From Heterobilharzia americana (Eukaryota; Platyhelminthes; Trematoda; Strigeidida; Schistosomatidae): 64,000 nt of DNA. The notes under the pieces were generated by a model. The model saw nothing but the letters and a program-made list of their open reading frames with translations. It was not told the origin of the DNA and made no database searches. Location of the stretch: assembly GCA_944470555.2 (NCBI GenBank), contig OX104129.1, positions 50,811,998 to 50,875,997 on the forward strand, read 5' to 3'. How positions within the stretch are numbered: position 1 is the first letter of the stretch; every line of letters begins with the position of its first letter. Below, piece after piece: positions 40,101 to 55,100 of this stretch. The position numbers and the translations under genes were made by a program.

Positions 40101-43100
40101 ACTACATCGCCCCAATCAGTCAAATGAGATATAACTATTGTCTGGCCTATCTTTTTCAAATGAAAACGTTTTGTAACGTAATTGGATTGCCTCAAGGAAG
40201 TTATACTTTGTGTTTACGTTTATGGCCTTTGCCAACTTATACCATTTGTTGTTATGGTGCGATATCCAATTGCCTGTTAAGTTTCCAATGTTTCAATATA
40301 TGGCTTTGAAATGTAGCCATTAAAGGTAGAAAATATAAGAAGTCTTCTGGTGTTCGATCACCATTCCCTTTATAACACATCGTGTGTTGTGATGCTCCCA
40401 TGTCAATGCTGCAGTAGTCAGGTATAGAGTTTTAGGCAGAAGAGATCAATTAGTTTATGTGGTTATGAACCTTCATTGACTCAGATGGTCACCGTTTGCA
40501 CAGTAGCGTGTATAGGTTCAGAATGGAAAAAGGTTAGATTGCCAGACTAAAACATGACATCAACCCCTGAAGTCCCCAGCTATCGGTTGAAGACGTGTAA
40601 AGAAATATAGACTTCTAAGTTGGGATTAGTGTGACAACTAGGATAGGCGGTTGGAGACTCTTAGTGATATCGCTCAATCTATCTCAATTCCACAGATGTA
40701 TCCACACATTATCTTCATCTTATTCGTCATGTCAAATTTCATTTTTGTTTCATTCCGTGTTTTTCCTCTTCTTACAACTTTCCATCTCTTTTCATCAGTT
40801 TCTTCTTGATTTCTCTGCCATCTATAAGTTCACCATTTCTGTGTGTTGATATGAGACATGGTAACTTAGACCATTACGCAGTAATGCCAGTTCCTATATT
40901 GATACTGTTATAAAGGTTAGATGAATTCGGTGTCATCATTAGTTAACATATGAGCATTAAGAGCTATTCTATGTTTCATCTTCAAGTGAGGTAAGGGTAA
41001 AAATAGACTGAAATGGAAGCTTACACAAGAATATGATGGTTTTGATTGTTCTGCATCACAGCAGCAATAAAAGAATGAATCAGGAATACCAGAAAAATAT
41101 TGAAATTAAGAAGTATGCGAGGTGCAAAAGAACAAACGAATAAAAGATAGATGCGTGTTTAAAGTTGCAAGGTAGAGAAATAGCGAAATAAGAGCATTAC
41201 GTCAAAACTATAGCTGTCAGTCGTTATTTTATTTCGCTTCTTTGTAGTTATCGAACACACACATCTAAAATCCCATTGATTATAGTTAGTGAAATCGACT
41301 GGTTACCCTTATCAATGAGATCTTCGTAGAATAAAGTTCACTGGATTGGCTTTTAATCTTCGCCTATAGTTTAATTCGTTTCATATATCTCTTATGGAAG
41401 ACACTGGACTAACACTAAAGTCAAATTTGAGGCATGATATTGCTGTGCAGCGATCCAAGTTGCCACACTTCATATTAGCCTATCAAGATACAGAACGAAA
41501 AGTAAAGAAATGCACTTCTTGTATACTGTGTATATATTCAAAGACCTTAACTGTATAAATCTATTTCCTATTTGGTCTACTTTTTCAAGTGACTATGTAA
41601 TGCAGAATTATTTGCCCACTTGTTTTTCCATATCACCTTGTGTACAAGATGTCAACGACTCCATTGAAACAACAATATATCAGCAAAGTTAGTTACACCA
41701 AAAAGACAACTTTTCTTTTAAAGAATGAAAGATTGTATCAATCTTTTGGCTTCTTTGTAATTAATGAGGTTTTAATGCAACTCATTAGTTAAATACCACT
41801 TTATGCACCGTGTCGTGGGCGATACCAAGCATACCCACTTTTTGGCTATACAATTGCACTGCGTAAATCCAAATGGGCAAGTTGGGGTCGAACTCCATGG
41901 TCAATTGAATAAAATGTAAAAGCTTTTGACAACATTGCTATGGCTATTTGACATAGATATTAAATATCCTCATGATAACTTGTAAGCATTTAAGTAGTAA
42001 CGGAAATTTAATGTATGTTATAACTGTTGGTTTGTGATATTCGAACTTCTCTACTTATTTGTAGGACAAAAATCCTGTAAGTGTAATGGATGTTGATTCG
42101 CCTGAAGAACTCTTAGTCTCAATACCTGCTGTTAATCGGATCAAATTTGAGCCTTCTTTACATCTTAGCAAAGAAGTCACTACAACAGAGAAGCAGGTGA
42201 TTTTTTTGGTATCTTTTTATGTTCTCTTACTGTCCGTTTTACGCGCAATAAATCAGGTGTCGCTTAACACTAATGCATACTTTCAGATAGCAGGTGTTTT
42301 CGTATAGATTCAATAAATAACATTCTAATGAGCAGGATGTATTCAAGTCATTGAGTCAGTACCACCTGATCCTCACTAAAATTAGATTCAAAGTCTAAAA
42401 TCGTATTGTAGTTTACTTGGTGGCTACCAGTAGAATTCAGGATGCGCGTTTCATCTTGTTTGGGACTTGTCAGGCAGATGTACCTACACTCCAGTGAGCC
42501 ATTTTGTTCCTGCCGGGACTCGAACCCATTACCCATCGGTTCAGAAGCTAAAGCGTTATGCACTGGGGCGCGAGAGCCACGTCTTGTGCAGTGGGTATCA
42601 GTCATTGTTTGTTACTTGTAATCTCCCGCTACTGTAGTGGGTTATCTTATCAGTTGGGAAATTTGACGTTTCTATGAAGTGATCCACACACCAGAAATTC
42701 ATAGATGACTGATTTTGAAAGTTGTATTCCTATTAGAAAAAAATAAGAAGTCGATTCATTGTTTTTCCTTACAATGAAATACTACTATCTCTACATGGAG
42801 TAAATGAAGGTGTATCTGTTAAGTTTGATCGCCGTTCGAAAATGTCTATTTCTCAGACCTTTTTTTGTCGAACGTGTATAAAACGCTTTGTACAGGAATT
42901 TAGCGAGTAATATATTTTATGAATTTATTAAATATGATCTACTGCATTCTTCAAAGCATGCATATGCACAACTTCCACCAACCATTCACTAACATCCGTA
43001 CATTAACAACAAATTATCATCTTCAACTAATTCAGTGCGCAAATATCACATGCCATACTCTGTGTTGTCAAAACGCTGTAAAACATCAATTTCAGGATCG

Positions 43101-46100
43101 TTGTCAAGACTTGTGCTTCTCGCATATTCCATGAAACTGCTGTTTATATAACGTTAGCTGTCTTGTCTAAGCTTCCACAAATCATTTTGATTTAAGCTAG
43201 ATAAAAACATTTGTTATATACTGATGCATTGTTGCATTCTGGTTAGAAATCTTTATTGTACTGTTTTTCTTACCGAGTTTATGCTGAAACCTATTTTCAT
43301 GACTTTACCTTCGCTCGCTCACAGTGATACACAAGATGCATAAATGATTTCATCAGTTTTGAGTAAGCTTATCCTTCATTAGTGTAAACCCAAATAAAAT
43401 AATAATAAACTAACAAATGCAAATACAATTTGACTCTAAAAGTGTATCCGATTGGACTTGCTTCAATTAGTCTGACGAATAGTATAGCTGACCTCTTTGT
43501 AATTGTTGTTTTTCATAGCCTACTCAATAAATGAGTCACTTAGGTGGAGAGATGTCACCCTTACCTACTTTTAGTGTATGCGTTAGATGACGTTAACGAA
43601 GGGACTGAATTCCACCTGTTAACCTTTTATAAATGGATTATGGTGATTAGTTGGCTGGAGGCAATCGGCAGGAAGACCTGAACCTAGGTTTCGCGCTTCC
43701 TGGCACTCATCAGCAAGGCGTATCTGCAATCTCGACGGAACTGGTGTCCCACCTGAGACTCGAACCCGCGTCGTCCAGTGTTGTAGTCAGCGACTTTACC
43801 TCTGAGCTATTCGGGCCATGATTGACCTCCTGTAGGACTGGCTTACATGTATTGATTGGTCATGGGTGTGCAACCAATTCCATGTTGTCTAGTTCTGAGT
43901 GCAGACCGAATTCTATCGATCATATTTGCAATGTGGCAACCAAGCTAGAAAGCTCAGCATTATGCTGATTCACACTTCTGAGTATAATTCGCTTACTTTG
44001 TTTTTTATTATTTTCGGCATTACTTAGTGAAATGAAGTTTTGTATTTCTCTTTCAAAACAGATTACTGCTGCATTACAAGAGAAAAAAGTAAAATTCGAT
44101 TCAAAGAAAACTCTATATCCAGCGGAAGAGTTGATGCATCTTACAGCTCCGTAAGATTTTCTTGTCTACTTTTGAATGAATTGTAAAGTTTAACAAAATA
44201 TTTCTGTCATTTCATGTATTAAAAATCCAGAATCTCAGTAAATAAACAGTAAATCGTAAACCGAAAAGCAAGCTGGTTCGTAATAAGGTCACGGGTACGC
44301 ACTACTGAAGAGTCCTGTACCGGGACGAAATAGCTTTTTAGTGCTCCCAGGTTTTCAGTGATTCTCTAACTTATGTCAGTTTGTGATGGATACTACCTTG
44401 ATAATTCCTTTAAGTTACGCTATGAAATGGAAATTGGTTGAAGAGTGATGCAACGAAAAATACCTATCTTGATGTGAAATATGCCTGCTAATAATAGGCT
44501 TCAAGTATGAACTCATATTTCTACCTACGTTAAGGTTTGGTGTCCGTAATATGACTAAATTTCCTACTAATTTTGTCTTGTCACTTTGGAAATTAAGGTG
44601 TTATACTAAAGCTTGTTTCTTAGAAGTATGGATGCTTTTCTCCATGAGGAATTTCTTTCACCAAAATGAGGATATTCAAGAAACTAACAAAAATCTGTGA
44701 AATGCAGCTACTCAAAAATACGTTATAGTCTAACGAGTATCTTCTGTAGGCTAAGTAAACAAAACCCGGCTTCTCGTTTAGACGCTTAAGTAGAATGGCT
44801 ATTTGTACGATGTTTGCATCGAGTGAGTGAGAAACAACACATTTTTTACAACACAAAAATCCATCAGTAAGCCTTACACCTATCTTTTCCTGTGTGTACT
44901 TCATTTCCGCCAGTTACCGACACCGTTACTTTTGTAGTTTCCTCATCTTATTGTTCCAGCATTGGTTAACGATATGATCCCACAAAATAGAGTTACCAAT
45001 CTTTTATAACTGTAGTTCAGACTTTATAATAGAATATGTAAACTGTGTTAACGAGAACGGCAGGCTTTATTGACTGAAACCTAAGTATTCAAGCTACGGA
45101 TGAAAGACCTAAGTATGATTATTTGCTTGACGTCCTATAGTTGATTTGATTATCTGTTACCAGTAACATAAAGCTAAAAAAGAAGTAGTTGTTTAAAAAC
45201 AGCTACTTACATGTAGGGTATCATCATATTTTCATTTAGTTGTTTTGAAAGATTTATTGTTTTTCACCGAACTAATTGTATGACAATTGTAAACTGAACA
45301 GCTAAAGGACTATTTAGACCATGGTATTCATATATCCTTTTTCAGTCATCTTTCTGAGTAACTTTTGCCATATGAACTCATAGATAATAGTGACAGAAAG
45401 CTCTTGTTTACTTGTTCATAAATTTAAGTTTCATCTACCGAAATTGGGACAGTCAAGTTGTGTAGAGTTAGCCCTCACGCAGCAAGTGCATCTCATAGCC
45501 TAGTATGCAAATTTTTACGTGGTTAGTGGGTTATATTAATTCAAACGCAACGCATCATCTAGTAGACTGTTGACCACATTTGTTGTGTGAGTACTTTTTC
45601 TATCCACCGGTTACCCATATCGAAGCGGCTGAAGTATGATTGCTTGAAAACTGATGAAGCACATGGATATATATATTATATTGGGATATATAGTTGACCT
45701 GGTTAGCGAAAACTTCATGATTACGTTCCATATCTGATTATGAGTTAACTGCCTTATTTATGGAGTATGTTATTATTCGACAAGACTATTAGATGTAATT
45801 TGTCTGAATTGTATAATGCATTTGTGCAACACATTTTAAACAATATGAGCACACACTTGTATTTATCTGAAAGGTTGCAAAGACGTCAAATAGGAAGGGT
45901 ACAATTGAAGGTCAAAAAACAATGAAAATCAATAGAGAAAAATAACACTACTATTATATAGAAGTAGTACTCATCATGGACTGACATCAGTTAGCGAACC
46001 ATTGAAAATCTGGGAGCACTGGACAGCAATTCGTCCTAGTATGGGACTCATCAGCAGTATGCACCCACGACCCGGCTAGGGGTCGAACTCAGGACCTTCA

Positions 46101-49100
46101 GGTTTCACGGCGAACGCGTTGACCATCCAGCCACTGGGCCGGTTTCCAGTGGTTCACAATTTCCAACTTCTGTCAATTCACAACATAGCGCGACTGTCAC
46201 CCATGTCTTCAGTTAGCATCCACTTCACTTCCGACTGGTTGACCCCATAGGTCACGGCTTCGCATTAGAGCTTCGTGATATCCATCTGGAAGCAAGTCAT
46301 TAATGGACACTATGCAGTAGTGCATTTTTGAGTTCGATCCCTAGCCGGGTCGTGAGTGCGTACTGCTGAAAAGTCCCATACTAGGACGAAACAGCTGTCC
46401 AGTGTTCCCAGATTTTAAATGGTTCCCCAACTGATGTCAGTCCATGATGAATACTACTTCTAAATTAAAAATCCCCCATTCATCTCAAAAATGCATTACT
46501 ATTATTATATGTTTGGATACAACTGAATGACGATTGTAATTAAAGGTGAACTTAAATTCGACGTTTTTCTCAATGACTTGTGTTATCATTGTCATCCATC
46601 TGCCGACCAAGGTTATCTTACTCATATACTCTTTGAGTTGTAATCAACTATTCTGTTAATATTTTTGTTCTCATAACTTATAAAATTAGAGATACGGATT
46701 CATTTGGAACATATGGTCTATATGAATTAGTGAATATATTGCCAAGTAATATACAGAAGTTATTGACAAAACCAATTCTACTGGGAGAAGACATACAGTA
46801 TGACCTTATTCTTTGTACAGTGCACCGCTTACTCTTTGAACGTAATCAGTTCTACGAAAGTAACATACAAGAATTCAATTTGGGCGGGAATCATAATTAC
46901 TTTTTAACTGAATTATTAAATCAAGCTAATCCAGCCTTTTTATGTAAATCAGTCTCTATACTGTTACAGTATAATGAAACGGAACAAATACAGTGAGTTA
47001 CTCGTTTCATTTTATGTAAATTGGTTTTCATATATACCCATGAAAAGTTGCGTTCATCGCATGTAAACCCTTAAGAAACTAACCAAACTTCGAATGATCC
47101 ACGTTGAATCTTACCTTAGTATTCTATTTGCTGATGTGTATATAGAAAAAGAGAGTAAGGTGAGTCACTTTGCAGTAATACTGAGGTAAACAGTTTTTGG
47201 CTTTTACTAAAGATAACAGCACAATTATCACAATTTCCTACGAGTCTTGTCTTTTGTGTAGCGATTAGTATGACTAAACGCCTATCTGAACCTTGGAAGG
47301 TATGGTGGGATTCTTGCCTATAACCCACTGATTCAGAGATTAAAATGCCTAGATGAATGGACTGAATGCCTGCATTAGCATCAAGCGGAGATTCATGTTG
47401 CTCTCTGAATCATGCATTATTTTCCTTCGTATCACGAGTGTTGCTCATAACAATTACAGCATTAGATGTTGCTGCTTACGGCGTACCAATCATTTTTCGA
47501 GACAACCATTGTGATGATTTTAAAGTTCATATAAGTGTTATTAAGTACTTACTAAGAGTAACTCCTTTCATTTATATTTCACACTTCACATAAACTGACT
47601 CTTTCCTTGCAATAGCAGTTTTTATATGACTTTTGCATGTCAACCAGGTTTATCTCGCAAGGAATATCTCATTTGTAACAGGAACTTTAATAACTTTCGA
47701 CCACCTGCTTTATCATTAACTAGTAAGATAAATTTATCCGAAAACGAATAGTTTCCTGTGGTGATAATTTCTGTCCCATGTATCACTTTTTCTTGTAGAC
47801 AAACATGAGAGGATACGTGATCAGTTTACATTTATTGTTGTAGTGTTTCTTGAAATTTGGTTTTGCATTGGCCGTTTGTAGAAGTGTACAGAATTTCTTG
47901 TATGTCTATTAGTCTGTTTATTCATACGTCATTTACATATTGATCTGTATGGTTTCAATTTCAGTGCTATGTTAACTCTTCATTGTTTACTTTTTTCGCA
48001 TCTTATTTTCATTTTAGAACAAGTAAGGCTCTTGATTTCATGACAGCATTGTTTACTTTACCGCGTCTACTTTACCCTGTGCCACGTGCTGAACCCCGTG
48101 ATCGTCCAGATGCTTCTGTTGCTCTAGCCTCAGTACATCGTTTCTCATTACTTCAAGCATGTAAGCTTATTGAATTTGTCATCATAGAAGCGTATGAATT
48201 GATCAAACAAACTAATAGTGAACGTACTCTGAACTGGGATGTGAGTTTGCCTGAAGTGATATTTTTACAAACTATCTACCTATATGAAATGAAGTCTTTA
48301 ATTAATACTTTAGATGCATGAAATCGGTGCCAATTTTTATAATTCCCATTTCAATTTTGTTAACCAAATGCACATGATGTGTTTCCGGTTAACTAAAAGA
48401 TACTTTTTGCGGTTCACATTGTTAGGCTGACAGTTTATTTTACCATTTAATGTATTCGCCATTACATGTTTTAAGAAATAGGATGATCAGTTTGCAAATT
48501 ACACATTTCTCACAGCTGAGCAGTTTTTCAACTGCCTAACCGAGGTCTCAGTCAGGTTTCCTCTGGAAACCACTCAGCCGAGATCACAAGGTTTGATCTC
48601 TGACACAAAAGTGTCATGAACTAGCGAAAGATACTACTACTGAACAACTTGTGTAGTTAGAAACCACTCAGGCTAGTCTGTAGTATTTCTCTAGCCAGAT
48701 TAGAGCGATCTAAACACCGGACAGCCAAATGGTTTTTAAAATACTCCACTTTGGTGTCAACAAGGTTTCCGTTGGGAAGTTTAAAAACTCAGCTCTGTGA
48801 AACGTGAATGTGGACCGTACAATTTGTAAATCATGTGCAAATTAATCATCCTATTTTAGGTATACTGGTCCATATTAGTCAATTATCCAGGTCTAGATTA
48901 TGTGAACTAATTCGGTTGTATGAGCTGAATTTGTCTGTGTACACTGCCGATAAGCTAGCTCAACCCTAAACCATCGAAACGGCCGTCCGGTATTTAGAAC
49001 AACTTGATTGGTTTTAAACTACTCAATTTGTTCATTAGTAGTATGTTTTGAGAAACTTAGCATGATGAAACTGTATTTCTTTAGTTCTTACATGTTGTCA

Positions 49101-52100
49101 CTACTACTAGTCTACACATCCACTGTTTTGTTTTTCTATTTATCATTAGTCATCCACTCAAGATGCATTACTATATTGTGTAGGTAAATTAGCTATCGAC
49201 TAATAAATAACACTATCTGTGTGTTACCTCTATTATAATGAAGTCTTTGTGTGAGGACGATGTACTACTATGATTTTTAAAGAGGTCCACTCTTTGTAAA
49301 CCTTATCTTCTCGACATTCCTTCTTACAGTGATTGTATTTAACGATATTATTCACTAAACTATTCAATTTTTCAGCGGTCAGCTATCGTTTCACGAGTAC
49401 TCTAATATCGTGAAAATCAGCACTCACTACCACATAGTTAAACAGTTTATGAATGTCATAGAATAAATATTTTACCATTAGCCAATTTTTCATAGAATCT
49501 AAAAACCACCGAATTAACATACACAATTTATGCAACTTGTAAAGTGAATTGATATGGACTGCCATTTCTTTCTATATCGTTTACTCCAGGTACTGAACAA
49601 GTTATATTCAAAGCGTATCCCATTACTTGATATGGTTATCATACAATGGCCTAAATCTTGTATAGTCTTACTAGAGATTATAAGCGGATTGGTCGATATT
49701 AACAATATAGATCCTGATGATCAGTTTACGTGTGATGGCAGTTTGCCCGTTTCATGGATAAAGAAAAATCACATTATTAAACGCATAAAATCTGATGAAT
49801 TATGGTCTACTCTTGCATTTCGATTAATTTTATGCCTATATTTTCGTCGACCTGGTATAGCAAATTTATTTACTTCAAGTTTAACACAACAACTGGTTTG
49901 TCATCCATGTCCGTCTAATAGTAAATCTTCCAGTTTACACTCTTTAATGGAAAAGTTTGGCCTTTTAAATCAACACAGTTCAAATATTACACAACCAGAA
50001 GTAAGTATTATATGAATAAAAACTTTCTGTATTACTTATTCATTTGTTTGGTTTTTGACATTTCTTTGGTCCTTATCGCAGTTACTTATTTCGAGCTATA
50101 ACATTCGTAATGATTTTTATTATAGTGAGTATTGATAGTCTAAGGTGTGAACTTTCAGATAGAGTTATCCTGTTATTGCTTATAATTTCCTGTCGTTAAT
50201 TAAGCCGTAATGATCGATCTGTATTGGCATATGGACCCCGGCACACAGATGCCTCGATATTGCCTGTAAATTCAATTTGATAGCATTGACCGATAATGGC
50301 TAGTAATGGAATCTAGGATGCGCGTTTCATCTCATTTGGAACTCGTCAGCTGGACGTACCTACCCTCCCAGTTCTGGGTCCGAGTCTTATTGGGAACAAC
50401 ACTCACTGAGTGGTAGGTGCATCCAGCTGATGAGTCGAATAAAAAAAATGCGCGTCCTGGATTCCACTGCTAGCCACTATCCATGATTACCGTGAGACGG
50501 AGTTTATCGTGTTTGCATTCAGGTCGACACCAACCTTGTCATTGACTGCAAAGTAAAACGACTTGATATTCAGTTAGTTTCATGATGCGTTCGGTAACAC
50601 AGCGTAAACTTGAATAAAAAGATTTGGTAGTGTCCTAAGGTGATTGTTTGCGCTTAATTAAACGTTTAGTGTGCGAACCACTTCACTTACATTCGATAGC
50701 TTTATTTTGTTTGTGAGTGCAATTAGAAGCTTTTTATGTAGCCCTGTAAAATCGTGTATGTTCGCTTGATGAACTGAGTGTTAATCGCATCAATTCCCTC
50801 TGTGTACATAATTTAAGGTGGGTAACACTCATCCGCCTTGTGGTTAAAATTCTACTATCTAAACCATTTGACTATCACTTTAAATGTCATTTCAATGAAA
50901 TCAGTCGATTGTATTTTTGCTTGATTGAAGTGACAAAAAAGCTTTGGTTTAATTGTATAAGTTGTTGCAACTAATAAATATTGGTTTTGTTTGACTAGCT
51001 GTAACCACTGAAACTTTAATAATCTGTACGTGTTTTACTTCAGTTGAAATGATAGTTCCCATATCATTAGTTTGGTTCTTATATAACACTGTTTATCTCT
51101 TGTATAAACATATAGGAATGTGAGAGTAAGTACGAGGTCTGGGCACTTTGGTATACTGTGATTCTATATTAGACTAGTCTGTTTGATATAACACTATAAT
51201 ACATGCTGATGTAGTATTATGAACTAGATACTATGTCGTTGTGGGCTATATCAAATAGATGAATCTACTATGGTACAAGGCCCGTAAATATGTAAAACTT
51301 ATTTCAGTCAGGCAGAGATTAGAAATTTTCAGTATTGATCATTTTTTGTCTTTTGTGTATGAAGTGGAGTTGGCATGTAATTTTTGATTATCAGATGTTT
51401 AATTGTCTATGAGAAATGATAGAGACAGCTTCAGAGATAGATTTATCAAAAACCAACATGCTATCGACAGAGTTAACATGTTTTTACAGCTTTTTTATTA
51501 CATATAAAATGACGAAAATTATTACTTTTCTTTTTCCTTGAGTTTATCTTCTATGCTTACATTGGATAGAAAATTGATATCCTTTCAAAAACTGATTCAT
51601 CTCCTGATGAATACGAAATCATCTCGATTTCCTTTGCATTTCTACCGTACTGTACAAATGGATCGACAAACAGATACAAGATCAACCTCGCACGCAAGTG
51701 CATTGGTTCAAGATGCCACACTTCACAGTAGTATACAAAAAGTAAGCGGAGAAAAGTGATATCAAAGTAGACAAAGGTGTGTGAGAGAATAAATAATTTG
51801 AAGATAATGGCTGGTACAGATATGCAACCTTTAGTTTAGAAGGTGTCGAGGAATAAATACATCTGCAGAACTTTGACCGATTTTCATCCATATCACCAAG
51901 AGTCCTCAGCCACTGATTCCCTATCATCTCGGGGACCCCGACCAGACAGTCTACATCTCCCCACACGTCTTAGACCAACAGTCAGGGAATTCATGCACTG
52001 GCGCCACTGTAAAAATGTTAATGAGTGGATCTGTGGTTTAAAGGTCACGAAGCTAAAATACTATAAGTTTACCTGTCAGCAGTAATTTATAAAATATTCT

Positions 52101-55100
52101 TTTCTGTTGCTGTGTGGGATACCTTATAGATGAATACTGTAATCCACTAGGTCAGAGAAGAAACATCACTTCATGAAATATTTGTGGTTCGATCTCAGTT
52201 CTTTGTTACTATGATCACAAATCCGTAAACCTAAGGGAAAAGACATTGTTGAGGCATGTTCACACGCATTTACTAGAAAATCTTTTAAAATCAAAAAGTA
52301 CTGGATATCCCTCAAATCTTGCAATTAAATAATGATCCAATGCTAAGTAGAGTGACTTCCTATGAGATAAATTTCTTGAAGTTCTAGTTTAACATTGTGA
52401 CTTGTGGAGTAAACCAAGTGGACTGTAAAAATTAATACACACAGTTGACGTTGGATAATGGTTCTGCTGTAACGAAAGTACTATAACATCTTTATAAGTG
52501 AATCATGATGGTTGTTTCATATACAACGCTTAGCTAATCGAAGACAAAAACTAATCGTCAAATCGTAACACAGAACTTGCTACAACTATGCTTTCTACCA
52601 ATTTGTTATGCTTCGTGAACTAACTCAGATTTTTAATCAATTCATTCAGAAGAGTATCGTTTTTACTCAAATTTACTTGATACTAATTCTTTATATTTAC
52701 TCTTACGGTACAATATCATCTCTTATAATCTTCCTTACTGTGACTATTTTCAGAGGCAAACAAATATTATTAGTTGATTTTACAATATTTTATCAATTTT
52801 GATTTAGTTAAAATGTACATGCAAAAATAAGTATCTTAACTCTCTTCTATATTGTTGTTATCTTCACTAAGATTGATCGTATTGGTCCAATTATACTAGT
52901 CACTTTAACCTCATCCAATTTATCGATTATGGATACTGCTCAGTTAGCTTGTAAAGCTTTAATTACTCATCATACAAGGGCTTGTCTACGTATGTTGCCA
53001 ATTATATGTGGTTTAAGTGAAGGACGACTTGGTATGACATGGACACAATTTATGAAGAAACATTATCATTTATTATTTTCTAATTTGTTACATATCCTGG
53101 AAATATTATCGAGTATATCCATTGACTGTTCATCAGAAACACTGCTTGATGTTTGTGCAAGTAATGGTTGTTTGTCATCTGTCGAAAACAGTGCCTTGTT
53201 CAGTAGAGAAGTACTACCATACAGGTAAGATTAGCTTTGTATACTTGTTTCTGTTTTGTACGTGCATGGTTTAATCACTGAGTTCAGAAGTCTTTTATTA
53301 ATGAATGTATTCTCTTTGCACCCATTCGATGCCAAATTTATAATTCTTAGGGTGTCTGTGGCCTCACACTGACACTCACTGGTACTAACTCATTATCTTT
53401 ATTATCATGCCTATTAACCCTCCTTCAATGTATCTATTATAATTCTTTTCTAGGAAAAATGGTTGGTGGTGATAGGAATTCAGAACCAGCTTATCAGATA
53501 CCTAAGTTTTCCTTGTTTGTTAGTCTTCATCAAGAACGTATGCTAAAACATGAAGTGCGTTTAAACATGCGTTAATCCCTTTCCCATGGCCAACTAACCC
53601 ATACTGGAAGGGATTATCTACATGATTTACTCCTTTTATAGTGACTAAAATAGCATTGCGGTCCTTCTAATTCCATACTATTTAGCCTCAGTCCAGACTT
53701 AGGATGAAGGTCAACTGCTAATAGTTTACTTATTAGTAATATTGATATTAAGCGACGATTGAATGCGTAGTGGAAATCTGGGTTGTGGAGGAATGCGAAC
53801 TAGTGGTCTCTGAATCAACTGCTCAGTGCTCTACGAACTGAGATACGAAACCTATCAGCTGGGACGTTAACCCGGAGGCCTCTGGTTCGAATTCTATCAT
53901 GAATCATATTTTCGTCCTACCTTCAATGTAAGTCTGCAAAACCATGGTTATCTCACATAGTCAAACTGATTATCAGCTTAATACTCCCCCCTGTCTAATT
54001 CGTCTCCATTTGGAATAGGATGAGATGCTTTGTCTGGGCAATCAGTGAGAGAACACGGTGAACGGACAGTTAAACATCACGAATTCACACGGCGGTCGGG
54101 CAAAACCCTTAGTGATTGAAGTGGAACTAAGATCTAGTCAGCATCTGCGTCTCAAAGCTCAGTTGTTACAGCACTAGGGCAGTAACCCGGAGACCACTGG
54201 TTCGCATTCTTCCATAACCCAGATTTTCATTTCAGTCATCACCTAGTATCAGTAATGCAATTCTATTAAATAATTATTAGCAATGGTTCAAAAACCTCCA
54301 CTAAGTCATAAAAAGGATGTTGAGTCAAGATTCATTTTTTTTCAGTAATGTCATTCTTTAACCGTACAAACACATTTAAATTTCACATTCACCTGACAAC
54401 CGAAAAAGCACGATTTACAAAGCGTTTCTCAACAGAATGCACTTTTGAATATGAATCAGGAGATCGGATAAAGAATTATGTAGTTTCTACAATAGTAGTG
54501 AACAGAAGAGTTATCAAGACCTAAGCAATATTAAGTTATAAAGTTAAATCATATTATGTGGTTAAATGTGGACGAAAGGTGACCTCGTCTCAAATACCTG
54601 CCGATTTTATGAACTACCAAGGGTGAACAAAGAGGGTACAACTCTACTTCCGACTCTCTACGTAACAGGATCACCTTATAGTCGCACTGTCCAATATTTA
54701 GTCAGACTCCTGGAACTCATCAGGTATATCTTACTTTATTCACTTCGTGGTCCTTTTGATTTTGTCAATTTTATAGACGATGTTAATCGTCCTCGCAAAG
54801 TTATATTCTCCTTAGATGTTGGCTTATTTATTATATGTGTCACACTGACTGAGGTAATATGGTTATAATGATACTAATTTGGGATATCTTAATGGGTGTG
54901 TTAATGCGGTGCTCTTAGAACCTCTAATTTCACTCTAACAAGAAAATATATAAGCAAAAGGATGGCACAACTTTGAGCTTTTTGCTTGCAAATTTCCTAT
55001 GCAGAACATAGAAAGACACACTTGAGCAGGATGGTCGACTAATTTGAACTTTATATGCTATAAGTAGACGATGCCTTCATTATATCTAATCATGTAGTTA

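Larger units (their letters stand above)
42197..44061 (+). other. INTS1 intron 24
   Basis: Holds an antisense Smα-like hammerhead repeat (about 42345-42602) and an antisense tRNA-headed SINE (about 43655-43960). The rest is AT-rich. Confidence 0.65.
44151..46689 (+). other. INTS1 intron 25
   Basis: Holds hammerhead-SINE family 2 copies at about 44250-44395 (+), 45965-46150 (-) and 46255-46460 (+), and a 'ggacagccag' SINE-like copy (45420-45540). Confidence 0.65.
50001..52871 (+). other. INTS1 intron 28
   Basis: Holds two Smα-like hammerhead repeats head to head (50265-50480) and an antisense LINE tail (51683-52020). The rest is AT-rich. Confidence 0.65.

Noticed and set aside
44620..44904. 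94-codon minus-strand ORF
   Set aside because: No recognisable domain; intronic, and no splice or start context.
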